Notes: a model not told the origin generated them from the sequence alone. A stretch of 64,000 nucleotides of DNA from Blautia massiliensis (ex Durand et al. 2017) (GCF_001487165.1 NZ_LN913006.1:592545-656544); one strand, 5' to 3'. Numbered from the stretch's first letter, positions 18,082 through 26,726 are shown. Made by a program: numbers and translations.

Positions 18082-18252
18082 AACTATTGTAAAACAAGGC
18101 AGGAAGTAAAAAAAGTAGTGGAGGTCAATCCCCTATTTTCATTATAGGCTGTGATAAGCTTTCATGATTCGTTGAAAATTTTATACAGGTTGAAAATTGG
18201 GTATCAAAATAAGACCCCACACCAGTGCTGGTCTGAAAATATTAGTGGATAA

Positions 18253-19461
18253 TTAAGATTCTGGAAGAGATGAAAGATATTCTTTCACTCGTCCGTAGTA
18301 GATTCTTAGAAACTTGTTAGCACCTGCAGTCATATAGACATAGTAAGGCTTGCCTTGAGCACGTTTCTTATCTAAGAACTGATAAACAGGATCATCTTGA
18401 GGATGCGTTTTAATCAGGACATCCATTACCTGAAATAAAGTCTTTCTAAGATCAGCGGAACCTCGTTTTGAGGTAGGAACACTTTTTTGTTCATAGGTTC
18501 CGGATTCATTAACACCAGGATCTACACCGGCAAATGCAGTAATAGCACTTTTGTGAGTGAAACGGGAAACATCTCCGATCTCAGCCATCAACTGAGGACC
18601 AAGTGAAGTTCCAACCCCTTTCATAGCCATAACGACAGGATATTCCGGGAGTTTGGATGCAGTTTCATTCATGAGAGTGCGTAGTGATTCAACAGTTGTA
18701 GAGGCACTATTAAGCTGGTCTACAGCCTGCTTGATAATAAGCTTTGTAATGGCATCCTTTGGAAGTACAGGAACAAGTTCCTTTGCTTTTCCATAGATTT
18801 CTTCAGCTTTTGACTGACTGAAGTTGTACTTCTTGCGTTTGCACCAGTTTTGATAATGGTCGATAAAGGCATTCAGGGACATTTTACGGACACAGTCCAC
18901 ATGCCAGTATGTAGATGCAAAATCAACCCATTTCTGGCTGCCGTCACTGCGTGCAGGACTGTCAAAGTAAGTATTAACACCAGGATAGGTTTGGTCAAGG
19001 ATGCCGATAAGATTATTTTTCATAGCCGTCTTGTGTTTCATGTAAAAGCCGAACTGACGGTTCATGGTTTTGAGCTGATTGCGTAATTCATCCATAACAT
19101 TATACTGTTTAAGATTTTGCCATTTGTCAAGAGCATATTGGGCAATCTTAACAGCATCCGCTTTATCAGATTTCACTTTACGAAGAGAATCATTATCAAA
19201 GTCTTTGATAAGTTTTGGGTTAATGGCACTGACGAAAAGATTTGCCTCTGAAAGCTGATGAGCGAGGACTTCATAATAACGTCCTGTGTGTTCCATCACG
19301 ATTCGGGACTCACCTTCAACAGAATTGATTAGTTCTACAAGTGAACGGATGTCACTGGCCGTGTGTTTGATTTCAAAAGGTGTGGAAACAATTTCACCGA
19401 ATGGTCGCATGATAGCAACCATACTTTTACCTTTTGAAACATCGATACCTACTGCGTTCAT
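18253..19461 (-). CDS. IS110-family transposase (DEDD RuvC-like/serine)
   Basis: A 402-residue complete transposase. The N-terminal RuvC-like domain shows Asp7 ('GIDVSKG'), Glu57 ('MEHTGRYYE') and the Asp99/Asp102 pair ('KSDKADAVKIA'). The C-terminal Tnp_20 domain shows 'MKGVGTSLGPQLMAEIGDVSRF' (read in two parts), 'AFAGVDPGVNESG' and a serine in 'SKRGSADLRKTLF' at the expected catalytic place. It is a different subgroup from the defective copy next to it. AAGGAG lies upstream of the ATG. The element could still be mobile. Confidence 0.93.
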   Translation of the reverse strand: MNAVGIDVSKGKSMVAIMRPFGEIVSTPFEIKHTASDIRSLVELINSVEGESRIVMEHTGRYYEVLAHQLSEANLFVSAINPKLIKDFDNDSLRKVKSDKADAVKIAQYALDKWQNLKQYNVMDELRNQLKTMNRQFGFYMKHKTAMKNNLIGILDQTYPGVNTYFDSPARSDGSQKWVDFASTYWHVDCVRKMSLNAFIDHYQNWCKRKKYNFSQSKAEEIYGKAKELVPVLPKDAITKLIIKQAVDQLNSASTTVESLRTLMNETASKLPEYPVVMAMKGVGTSLGPQLMAEIGDVSRFTHKSAITAFAGVDPGVNESGTYEQKSVPTSKRGSADLRKTLFQVMDVLIKTHPQDDPVYQFLDKKRAQGKPYYVYMTAGANKFLRIYYGRVKEYLSSLPES

Positions 19462-19757
19462 AAATTGTCACTCCTTAAGATTATTGCAATGGATAAATAC
19501 CAGTTTTACTCATTGCCTATTCAATCTACTGTGGTGTGACGCGAATGCACCTATGGCGATTCAACCTGCATAAAACGAACGCTGCGAATGAGGAGCTGGT
19601 TATCAGTCTTAATTGCGGACGCGATGTCCAAGAAAAGGGACGATATACCAATTGCTCCATCATTATACAGCTTAAGCAACAAGATGGATAAATCCTTACT
19701 GGCTGTAAGGGATATTAACCATAAATATATTGTAGTAGGAAAAGGGTTAAAGTCTTT
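19462..19757 (-). ncRNA. Noncoding end upstream of the intact IS110 transposase, candidate bridge-RNA region
   Basis: About 295 nt without a convincing gene lie upstream of the transposase. Short hairpins are visible, such as ATCCTTAC with GTAAGG (19690-19712). This is the part that encodes the guide (bridge) RNA in characterised IS110 elements. The assignment rests on position only. Forward translation of this stretch supplies the odd N-terminus of the downstream transporter ORF. Confidence 0.35.
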
Positions 19758-21243
19758 TAACAAGGGATTCCAAGTGCCTGATACCTACATTATCATCTTT
19801 TTTGTAGTTGTTTTCGCAGCACTTATGACATTTCTTGTACCAAAGGGATTTTACGAAACACAGGATATTTCATATATGATCAATGGTGTTGAGAAAACCC
19901 GTACAGTAATCAAAGACGGAAGTTTCCAGTATCTGACAGATGATACAGGAAATGTAGTAACAGAAGGAGTAGCACTCTTTAGTGGAGATGGTGGAACAGG
20001 ATTTTTCAACTATATGTATAACGGAATCGTAAATAGTTCTGCAATCGAGATTATCGCATTTCTTATGGTAGTAGGTGGTGCATTCGGTATCATGATCCGT
20101 ACAGGTGCGATTGAATCCGGATTGATCGGATTGATCCGTAAGGCAGAGGGAGCAGAAAAACTACTGATTCCGATACTTTTCGTACTGTTTTCTCTTGGTG
20201 GAGCAGTTTTCGGGATGGGAGAAGAAGCGCTTCCGTTTACTATGATTCTTTGTCCGTTGTTTGTAGCAGTTGGATATGATTCAGTTATCGCAGTTCTTGT
20301 TACTTATGTTGCAACACAGATTGGTTTTGGTTCATCTTGGATGAATCCATTCTCTGTAGGTATTGCACAGGGTATTGCAGGTATTGACGTATTCTCCGGA
20401 GCAGGATTCCGTATGGTAATGTGGGTAGTATTTACAGCACTCGGCTGTGGAATGACTATGTTCTATGCATCAAAGATCAAAAAGACTCCGACAATCTCAA
20501 TCGCATATAAGACTGATTCATATTTCCGTGAGCAGAATGAAAAAACAGGAATTGACGAAGGACATTCATTTGGTCTTGGACACATTTTAGTTCTTCTGAC
20601 ACTGGCTGCTACAGTAGTATGGGTAGTTTGGGGAGTTATGACTCAGGGATACTACATGCCGGAGATTGCTACACAGTTCTTTATTATGGGAATTGTTTCC
20701 GGTGTGATCGGAGTTATCTTTAAACTGAACGACATGAAACTGAATGATATCGCAATATCATTCAAAGATGGAGCAAAAGATCTGATTGGTGCTGCACTTG
20801 TTGTTGCTATGGCACAGGGTATCATGCAGGTTCTTGGTGGATCTGATCCGACCACACCTACAGTTATCAATACAATTATGTATAATATTTCAAATGCATT
20901 GTCTGGAGTTTCCGGAGCGGTTGCAGCAGTACTTATGTATCTGTTCCAGTCCGTATTTAACTTCTTTGTTGTATCCGGAACAGGACAGGCTGCGATCACA
21001 ATGCCGATCATGGCTCCACTGTCAGACCTGTTAGGTGTTTCACGACAGACAGCTGTAGTTGCATTCCAGCTTGGTGATGCATTTACAAACCTGATTGTTC
21101 CTACATCCGGATGTCTGATCGGATCTCTTGCAATTGCAAAGATTGAGTGGTCTAACTGGATTAAATTCATGTGGAAATTCCTTGGCGTCTTAATGATTGG
21201 TGCAATCATTACAGTTCTTATTGCAGTTGGAATTGGATTCTAA
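19588..21243 (+). pseudogene. YfcC-family transporter, 5' end replaced by IS110 sequence
   Basis: From about residue 59 ('KGFQVPDTYIIIFFVV') to the end this is a normal YfcC/ArcD-type basic amino acid or C4-dicarboxylate carrier with some twelve membrane segments ('GGAVFGMGEEALPFTMIL', 'GFGSSWMNPFSVGIAQGI', 'GTGQAAITMPIMAPLSDLLG'). The first 58 codons are unlike the family and derive from the IS110 end, with no ribosome site at the ATGs at 19588 or 19684. The native start (16498) is cut off by about 3.2 kb. The protein may be unexpressed, or made from a promoter in the IS. It precedes iadA by 29 bp, which suggests an amino acid or peptide-product substrate. Confidence 0.8.
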
Positions 21244-21275
21244 AACATGCATTGGATAATTGGGAGTGATTTATG

Positions 21276-22424
21276 ATGAAATTAATTCAGAATATTGATG
21301 TTTATGCTCCACAGCATCTGGGGAAAAAAGATGTACTTGTGATCAATGATAAGATTATTAAGATTAAAGATCCAGGTTCTATATCCGCAGACGGATTTCT
21401 TTCTGAGGCAGAAATGATCAATGGAGAGGGGTTACTTTTAACTCCGGGATTCATTGATAGTCATGTTCATGTACTCGGAGGCGGTGGCGAAGGTGGATTC
21501 GCCAATCGTACTCCAGAAGCAACTATGGAAGGACTTACGAAGTTTGGAGTAACAACAGTTGTTGGCTGTCTTGGAACAGATGGAATCGGTCGTGATATAT
21601 GTGCACTGGTTGCAAAGACAAAAGGATTGAATGAGCAGGGAATGTCTGCATACTGTTATACAGGCAGTTATCAGATTCCGGTTCGTACGTTGACTGACAG
21701 TATTGTGAAAGATATTATGATGATTCAGGAAATCATTGGAACTGGAGAAATCGCGATCTCTGATCATCGGTCTTCACAGCCGACTTTTGAGGAATTTGTA
21801 CGTGTCGTTGCGGATACAAGACTTGGTGGTGTTCTTTCCGGGAAAGCTGGTATTGTAAATGTTCATCTTGGTGACAGTCCGAGATGCTTAGATCTTATTG
21901 AACGGGTGGTAGATGAGACAGAGATACCGACTTCTCAAATACTGCCAACACATATCAATCGAAATGAGCTGCTTTTCTGCAAGTCAATGGAATATGCGCT
22001 GAAAGGCGGAGCAGTAGATTTTACCGGAAATGAAGATATTGACTATTGGGAAACTATCTGTGATGAGGTACGAGTATGTAATGGTATCAAACGGATGTTA
22101 GATGCAGGAGTAAATCCTAACCGCATGACAATTTCTTCTGATGGACAGGGAAGCCTTCCGATGTACAGTAGTGATGGCGAATTTCTTGGAATGGGCGTTG
22201 GACAGTCCAGCTGCCTTCTGAAGGAAGTTAAAGAGTGTGTGTTTAAAGCGGATATCCCGTTGGAAATTGCACTTTCAACAATAACATCCAATCCGGCAGA
22301 AATCCTTCGCCTTAATGGAAAAGGAAAGATTGAAGAGGGCTATGATGCGGATCTTTGTATCCTGGATCAGGACCTGCAGCTTGTTGAGGTAATAGCAAGA
22401 GGTAAAACAGTGTATACAAAATAG
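21276..22424 (+). CDS. iadA: Beta-aspartyl (isoaspartyl) dipeptidase
   Basis: A 382-residue amidohydrolase that cleaves isoaspartyl dipeptides, clearing damaged-protein products. The binuclear zinc signature 'GFIDSHVHVLGGGGEGG' lies near residue 66, 'AISDHRSSQPT' (~167) contains a metal histidine/arginine region, 'VNVHLGD' and 'THINRNELLF' give further ligands, and 'ISSDGQGSLP' supplies the catalytic aspartate. Two adjacent ATGs (21273, 21276) are possible; GGGAG lies upstream. Coupling with the YfcC carrier suggests uptake and hydrolysis of aspartyl peptides. A terminator follows. Confidence 0.92.
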   Translation: MKLIQNIDVYAPQHLGKKDVLVINDKIIKIKDPGSISADGFLSEAEMINGEGLLLTPGFIDSHVHVLGGGGEGGFANRTPEATMEGLTKFGVTTVVGCLGTDGIGRDICALVAKTKGLNEQGMSAYCYTGSYQIPVRTLTDSIVKDIMMIQEIIGTGEIAISDHRSSQPTFEEFVRVVADTRLGGVLSGKAGIVNVHLGDSPRCLDLIERVVDETEIPTSQILPTHINRNELLFCKSMEYALKGGAVDFTGNEDIDYWETICDEVRVCNGIKRMLDAGVNPNRMTISSDGQGSLPMYSSDGEFLGMGVGQSSCLLKEVKECVFKADIPLEIALSTITSNPAEILRLNGKGKIEEGYDADLCILDQDLQLVEVIARGKTVYTK

Positions 22425-22430
22425 AATTAG

Positions 22431-22474
22431 AAATATCCGGTATAAGAACAGATGTGTTCCGTACCGGATATTTT
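22431..22474 (+). terminator. Intrinsic terminator after iadA
   Basis: AAATATCCGGTA (22431-22442) pairs with TACCGGATATTT (22462-22473) and the end is T-rich. Confidence 0.75.
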
Positions 22475-22508
22475 ACTAGCATACATTCTAATAGATGGGG
22501 GCAAAATA

Positions 22509-23543
22509 ATGCTGACTTATACATATGTTTCAAAGGGAAAATTTGAACTAATGGAAAAACCGAAACCAGTGCTCATGCATGAACGAGATGCCATTGTAAA
22601 GGTGACACTGGCCAGCATCTGTTCCAGTGACCTGCATATTAAACACGGAAGTGTTCCGCGTGCAGTCCCGGGAATTACAGTTGGCCATGAGATGGTAGGT
22701 ATTGTTGAGGCAGTCGGTTCTAAGGTGACGCATGTAAAACCGGGAGACCGGGTGACTGTAAATGTAGAAACCTTTTGCGGAGAGTGTTTTTTCTGTAAGA
22801 AAGGATATGTAAACAATTGTACCGACAAGAATGGTGGCTGGGCACTTGGCTGTCGTATCGATGGGGGACAGGCAGAATATGTCCGGGTTCCTTTTGCAGA
22901 TCAGGGATTGAATAAAATCCCGGAAGGTGTTACGGACAGACAGGCTTTACTGGTAGGAGATGTTCTTGCTACTGGTTATTGGGCAGCACGTATTTCTGAA
23001 ATCACAGAGGAAGATACCGTACTGATCATTGGAGCCGGTCCAACAGGAATATGTACTTTACTTAGTGTTATGCTGAAAAACCCAGCGAAGATCATTATAT
23101 GTGAAAAGGACGAGACACGTATTCGCTTTATTAATGAGCATTATCCGGAGATTCTTACTGTTTCACCGGAAGACTGTAAAGAGTTTGTTAAGACTAATAG
23201 TGAGCATGGTGGAGCTGATGCAGTCCTTGAAGTTGCCGGAGCAGAATCGACATTTAAACTGGCGTGGGAATGTGCCCGACCAAATGCAATCGTGACAGTG
23301 GTTGCGCTTTACGATAAAGCGCAGATGTTACCACTCCCAGATATGTATGGTAAAAATCTCACTTTTAAAACAGGTGGAGTGGATGGCTGCGATTGCGAAG
23401 AAATTCTGAAGCTGATATCAGAAGGTAAGATCAACACGGAACCGCTGATTACGCATACCTATCCGTTAAACAGGATTGAAGAGGCATATGAATTGTTCGA
23501 AAATAAGAGAGATGGTGTGATTAAAGTAGCAGTGGAATGCTGA
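22509..23543 (+). CDS. Zinc-dependent alcohol dehydrogenase (MDR family)
   Basis: A 344-residue medium-chain dehydrogenase. Catalytic zinc ligands are visible in 'ASICSSDLHIKHG' and 'GHEMVG', and the structural-zinc lobe in 'CGECFFCKKGYVNNC' (~95-109). The NAD(P) fold follows at 'VLIIGAGPTGICTL' (~178). The substrate (secondary alcohol, threonine or polyol) cannot be told from sequence. I chose ATG 22509 with GGGGG 9 bases upstream; the frame opens at 22452, inside the preceding terminator region. The broken AEC gene follows at once. Confidence 0.9.
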   Translation: MLTYTYVSKGKFELMEKPKPVLMHERDAIVKVTLASICSSDLHIKHGSVPRAVPGITVGHEMVGIVEAVGSKVTHVKPGDRVTVNVETFCGECFFCKKGYVNNCTDKNGGWALGCRIDGGQAEYVRVPFADQGLNKIPEGVTDRQALLVGDVLATGYWAARISEITEEDTVLIIGAGPTGICTLLSVMLKNPAKIIICEKDETRIRFINEHYPEILTVSPEDCKEFVKTNSEHGGADAVLEVAGAESTFKLAWECARPNAIVTVVALYDKAQMLPLPDMYGKNLTFKTGGVDGCDCEEILKLISEGKINTEPLITHTYPLNRIEEAYELFENKRDGVIKVAVEC

Positions 23544-23567
23544 GAAACAGGTACGGGAGGCTGAACA

Positions 23568-23933
23568 ATAGTAAGTTTATTACAAGTAATTTTACCCGTG
23601 ATCATAATGCTTATTATTGGGATGATCTGCAGAGAGAAAAAACTGATCCGCCCAGAGGGAATTGAAGGACTTCAGGCATTGGTTATGAATTTTACACTTC
23701 CAATCTCATTGTTTTATATTTTTTATCGGGCAAGTATTAAAGCAGATACTGTGATATTTCCGGTTATCTTCTTCGTAGTGACCGCAGGTGGGATTTTTGC
23801 AGGAAGGCTGCTTTGTAAACTTGTAAAAGAAAAGGATGTCTATTTTCCCTTTACACTGACAGGATATGAAGCTGGAATGCTGGGATATGCTCTGTTTGGT
23901 ATTCTGCTTGGAAATGATAAGATCACGCAATAA
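23568..23933 (+). pseudogene. AEC-family (auxin efflux carrier-like) transporter, truncated and without a normal start
   Basis: The reading frame 'VSLLQVILPVIIMLIIGMICREKKLI' (given in two parts in the family: short lead then 'IGMICREKKLI') is a typical AEC N-terminus. A GGGAGG ribosome site (23555-23560) sits 7 bases before an ATA codon at 23568, where the start codon should be; the first canonical start is GTG 23598. The protein breaks off after 'LLGNDKITQ', about a third of the usual 310 residues, where att-like mobile DNA begins. Both the start and the end are damaged, so I call a pseudogene. Confidence 0.75.
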
Positions 23934-23989
23934 CTTGCTTAATCTTGCCCCATTTTGCCAAGATGGCAGCTAAAACACACATTTCACAA

Positions 23990-24118
23990 ATCCCCGAAAT
24001 CCATTGCAAAACAGGGCATTTCCGGGCAAATCAAGGAGAAATAAAACAATGATAAAAATATTTTTCATCTGCCACGGCACTCTTTGAAAGATTCTTCAAA
24101 AAGCCAGTAAAATCAAGG
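23990..24118 (+). repeat. Att-like sequence A with cut 5' end of a low-molecular-weight tyrosine phosphatase gene
   Basis: Similar to 43981-44126. It contains a ribosome site (AAGGAG), an ATG at 24050 and the reading MIKIFFICHG followed by TL and a stop; MIKVLFICHG is the conserved start of LMW protein tyrosine phosphatases. Just after the break GTAAAATCAAGG occurs (24107-24118), whose complement occurs at the same place in copy B. This fits an integration scar; an attachment-site role is inferred. Confidence 0.5.
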
Positions 24119-24223
24119 TCTGGAAGGCATAGGCGGTTAGAAAATAACCCGAAAATAACCCATGGGATTTTGTGCAGATATTACATGTAAATATAGATGA
24201 TGTTTGGGATGCAACATGATAGA

Positions 24224-24267
24224 AGAGCTGTAAGATTTTGAAAAGAAAATCTTATGGCTCTTTTTGC
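24224..24267 (+). terminator. Intrinsic terminator before the MarR gene
   Basis: AGAGC and TAAGATTTT pair with AAAATCTTA and GCTCT across a 6-nt loop (one TG/TG internal mismatch), followed by T5. Confidence 0.75.
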
Positions 24268-24304
24268 AAACAAATAGAAGAGGAAAATAGTGGTGAAAAA
24301 GTTA

Positions 24305-24357
24305 TTGACATACACCACGAATATAGTTATAATTCTAAATGTTTGAATTATAACTAT
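24305..24357 (+). promoter_or_regulatory. Consensus promoter overlapped by a 35-bp palindromic operator (MarR gene)
   Basis: TTGACA (24305-24310), 17 bp, TATAAT (24328-24333). A perfect inverted repeat with 13-bp arms (ATAGTTATAATTC at 24323-24335; complement at 24345-24357; 9-bp spacer) covers the -10 box and the start site. MarR dimers bind such sites, so autorepression is likely. Confidence 0.75.
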
Positions 24358-24388
24358 TTATATGATAAAAGAAGGAGCTAAATAATAA

Positions 24389-24811
24389 ATGGATGATTCA
24401 TTTCACTACCTGTCTATGATAAACCATATGACTGTCCAGAAAAAACTAATGGAACAGCTGGCAGACACAGGCCTTACCTTGGGACAGCCCAAAGTATTGG
24501 ATTACCTGAAAGATCACGATGGTGCCAGCCAGAAAGAGATTGCGGCAGGATGCCTCATCGAGGCAGGATCTTTAACGTCCATTTTGAACCGTATGGAAGA
24601 AAAAGGTCTGATCGAAAGAAAAATGCTCAATGGAAACCGTCGTACTTTTCATATTTTTATGACAGAATCCGGAAAGAAAAATCAGAAGCTTGTGGAGGAG
24701 GCTTTTAAGAAGATAGAAAAAACTGCATTAAATGGTATTTCCGAAGAAGAGCAGAAGTTGTTTATGGATATTTTTTGCCGGATCTATCGAAATCTTGCAG
24801 ATATGAAATGA
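24389..24811 (+). CDS. MarR-family transcriptional regulator
   Basis: A 140-residue winged-helix protein. 'TLGQPKVLDYLKDHDGASQKEIAAG' precedes the recognition helix 'EAGSLTSILNRMEEKGLIERK', followed by the wing 'GNRRTFHIFMTESGK'. AAGGAG lies upstream of the ATG. It is the first gene of a two-gene unit with the YczE-cytidylate-kinase fusion (14-bp gap), under a promoter whose -10 box lies in a large palindrome. It therefore most likely represses itself and the fusion gene. The inducer is unknown. Confidence 0.9.
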   Translation: MDDSFHYLSMINHMTVQKKLMEQLADTGLTLGQPKVLDYLKDHDGASQKEIAAGCLIEAGSLTSILNRMEEKGLIERKMLNGNRRTFHIFMTESGKKNQKLVEEAFKKIEKTALNGISEEEQKLFMDIFCRIYRNLADMK

Positions 24812-24825
24812 GGGGGAAATAAAAA

Positions 24826-26109
24826 ATGGAGAAACGAAAACGATATTTAATATTTCTGGTGGGATTGTTTGTAAACTCCCTGGGAGTCAGTCTGATCACA
24901 AAGGCAAACCTAGGAACATCCCCGATTTCATCAATTCCTTACGTATTAAGTCTTAATTTTCCATTTACACTTGGAAATTTTACCATCTTTTTCAGTATCT
25001 TTCTGATCGTACTGCAGTTGATCATCCTGAGAAAGAACTTTAAATTGGAGCACATCCTTCAGATTCCGGTATCCATCATATTTGGATATTTTATTGATCT
25101 TACCATGATTCTTTTTTCCTGGGTCAATCCGGAAGCGTACATCATGAAGATTGTATATCTTCTCATCGGATGTCTGATTCTTGGCGTAGGTGTATATATG
25201 GAGGTCTTGGCAGACGTTGTCATGCTTCCGGGAGAATCTTTTGTCCGTGCTATTGTTCTTACATGGAAAACAAATTTCGGAACAACCAAGATCTGTTTTG
25301 ATGTATCCATGTCAGTGATCGCTGCTGTACTTTCTTTCGTATTTGCAGGAAGACTGGCTGGTGTAAGAGAAGGTACCGTTATTGCTGCCCTTCTGGTAGG
25401 CTTTATCGCCAGACTCATCGGTAAGAAACTTGTATTCCTGAAAGATATGATTTTCCTGGAAAGCGTATCTGCAGAAAACGAGAACGAAGCAAAAGAACAG
25501 ACAGCAGGAACCTATGGAAAAAATGTTATCGCCATTGGAAGACAGTTTGGAAGTGGCGGCCACGATATTGGCAAGATTCTTGCAGAAAAGTTGGGATATG
25601 ATTTTTATGATGCGGAGATTATCCAGATGACAGCAGGAACCACCGGATACACACCGGAATTTATCAAGAAAAACGAAGAGATCATGACAAACAGTCTCAT
25701 CTATGATCTGGTTAATCAGATGTATCTGAATGCGGATATGCAGGATGAAGCACCGAAGGATAAGATTTTCGAGGCAGAATGTCAGGTTGTACGTAATCTT
25801 GCGAAAAAAGGCAACTGCGTGATAGTAGGCCGTTGTGCAGATTACGTTCTCAGAAATTCCGGAAACTGTCTGAAAGTATTTTTTTCAGCGCCTCTTGTGA
25901 GCAGAATTAGAAGAGTGGCACAGAGACAGAATATCTCCGAGGGAGAAGCCAAAGCTACGGTTCAGAAAAATGAAAAACTCCGTGCAGATAACTACCGTTA
26001 TTACACCCGCCGTATGTGGGGTGCAGCCGGAAACTTTGATCTCAGCCTGAATACAGATTTGGGAGAAGAATATATTGAGAACTGCATCCGCAGTGCTATG
26101 AAACTGTAA
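24826..26109 (+). CDS. YczE/DUF6198-like membrane domain fused to cytidylate-kinase-like domain
   Basis: A 427-residue fusion. Residues 1-205 form a YczE/YitT-like membrane domain with about five or six helices ('FLVGLFVNSLGVSLITKANLG', 'GVYMEVLADVVMLPGE', 'VIAALLVGFIARLIGKK'). Residues about 233-427 are a cytidylate-kinase-like domain (PF13189 type): 'NVIAIGRQFGSGGHDIGKIL' is the nucleotide loop, 'VIVGRCADYVL' and 'RRVAQRQNISEGEA' follow, and 'DNYRYYTRRMWG' is a family mark. No signal peptide. The kinase half faces the cytoplasm. Its substrate is unknown. The pairing with MarR suggests response to a small molecule. Confidence 0.85.
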   Translation: MEKRKRYLIFLVGLFVNSLGVSLITKANLGTSPISSIPYVLSLNFPFTLGNFTIFFSIFLIVLQLIILRKNFKLEHILQIPVSIIFGYFIDLTMILFSWVNPEAYIMKIVYLLIGCLILGVGVYMEVLADVVMLPGESFVRAIVLTWKTNFGTTKICFDVSMSVIAAVLSFVFAGRLAGVREGTVIAALLVGFIARLIGKKLVFLKDMIFLESVSAENENEAKEQTAGTYGKNVIAIGRQFGSGGHDIGKILAEKLGYDFYDAEIIQMTAGTTGYTPEFIKKNEEIMTNSLIYDLVNQMYLNADMQDEAPKDKIFEAECQVVRNLAKKGNCVIVGRCADYVLRNSGNCLKVFFSAPLVSRIRRVAQRQNISEGEAKATVQKNEKLRADNYRYYTRRMWGAAGNFDLSLNTDLGEEYIENCIRSAMKL

Positions 26110-26117
26110 AAATATAT

Positions 26118-26226
26118 AAAGCCTTATAATATTTGTCGTAAATGATATAGCCCCTTAAGGAACAGTCAATCTAAAAATCATATTTGAGGGACATATTATT
26201 TGCAGTAATATTATAAGGCTTTTTCT
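26118..26226 (+). terminator. Long inverted repeat ending in T-run after the fusion gene
   Basis: AAAGCCTTATAATATT (26118-26133) is exactly complementary to 26207-26222, followed by TTTTC. The loop is long (73 nt), so it may be a terminator with an insertion or two ends of a small decayed element. Confidence 0.5.
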
Positions 26227-26260
26227 TTTCTATTGTATACAGATAAGACACATACAGGAC

Positions 26261-26479
26261 TTATAAAGTATTTCGGTATTCCGCTGGTGTCATATGGAAC
26301 TTTTTCTCAAAAATTTTATAAAAATGCGTAATGTTGGAATAACCGATCTCTTCCATGACAGCAGTAACAGAACGATCAGGCTGCTTTAACATTTTCGCCG
26401 CTCTGGACAGACGTATATTCTGGATAAGAGAAGAAAAAGTCTGTCCCGTATAATTTTTTAGGATAAAAAGCAGGAATCC
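26261..26479 (-). pseudogene. C-terminal fragment of an AraC-family regulator
   Basis: The minus-strand frame ends at 26261 and encodes only the second half of an AraC helix-turn-helix: 'SSLIQNIRLSRAAKML', 'VTAVMEEIGYSNITHFYKIF' and 'KKFHMTPAEYRN'. Reading back, family similarity stops near 26479 and no start with a ribosome site is present. The N-terminal sensor and first helix-turn-helix are missing. It is a remnant left by a deletion or rearrangement. Confidence 0.7.
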
Positions 26480-26517
26480 TCGGCAATCAATTACCGAGAT
26501 GAAAGCGTAAACTGTGC

Positions 26518-26694
26518 ATGTCTACACTCATAATAAATGAAAAGATTGCAGAAAAGTACAACACAACACCAGAAGAGGTACGCAGAGAAATGCAGATAGC
26601 CATAGATGCAAGATTTGATAATCCTGATCCGGCTGTGCAGGAAGTATTTATGGGAAACCTGAATCCGGTCATAAGGAAGGTGAACCGGATGTAG
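26518..26694 (+). CDS. Small protein resembling a Spo0A C-terminal-type fragment
   Basis: A 58-residue ORF: 'INEKIAEKYNTTPEEVRREM' followed by 'AIDARFDNPDPAVQE' recalls short helical proteins annotated as Spo0A C-terminal-like in Lachnospiraceae. No clear ribosome site precedes the ATG, and it lies in a stretch with other gene fragments, so it may be a truncated copy. Function unknown. Confidence 0.4.
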   Translation: MSTLIINEKIAEKYNTTPEEVRREMQIAIDARFDNPDPAVQEVFMGNLNPVIRKVNRM

Positions 26695-26726
26695 TAGGAA
26701 CACTTTCCGTAAATCGGGATGAAAAT

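Larger units (their letters stand above)
16525..18085 (-). mobile_element. IS110-family element 1 (defective; approximate ends)
   Basis: Defined by the broken transposase at 16686-17905 plus noncoding flanks on both sides. IS110 elements lack obvious terminal inverted repeats and target duplications, so the ends given are estimates. A GTCAAGG/CCTTGAC inverted repeat (16528-16534, 16587-16593) lies at the left side, and a 10-bp inverted repeat bounds the upstream noncoding part (17930-18081). Confidence 0.55.
18230..19757 (-). mobile_element. IS110-family element 2 (intact transposase; approximate ends)
   Basis: Includes the intact transposase at 18253-19461 and about 295 nt of noncoding DNA upstream of it, up to the point (about 19757-19762) where the YfcC coding sequence resumes. 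The right boundary is set by the host gene; the left is an estimate. The stretch between the elements (18086-18230) shows no gene. Confidence 0.6.

Noticed and set aside
18086..18252. A third insertion sequence between the two IS110 elements
   Set aside because: The stretch has words that recall IS ends (a GACCCCACACCAG segment) but no transposase or matching inverted repeat could be found.
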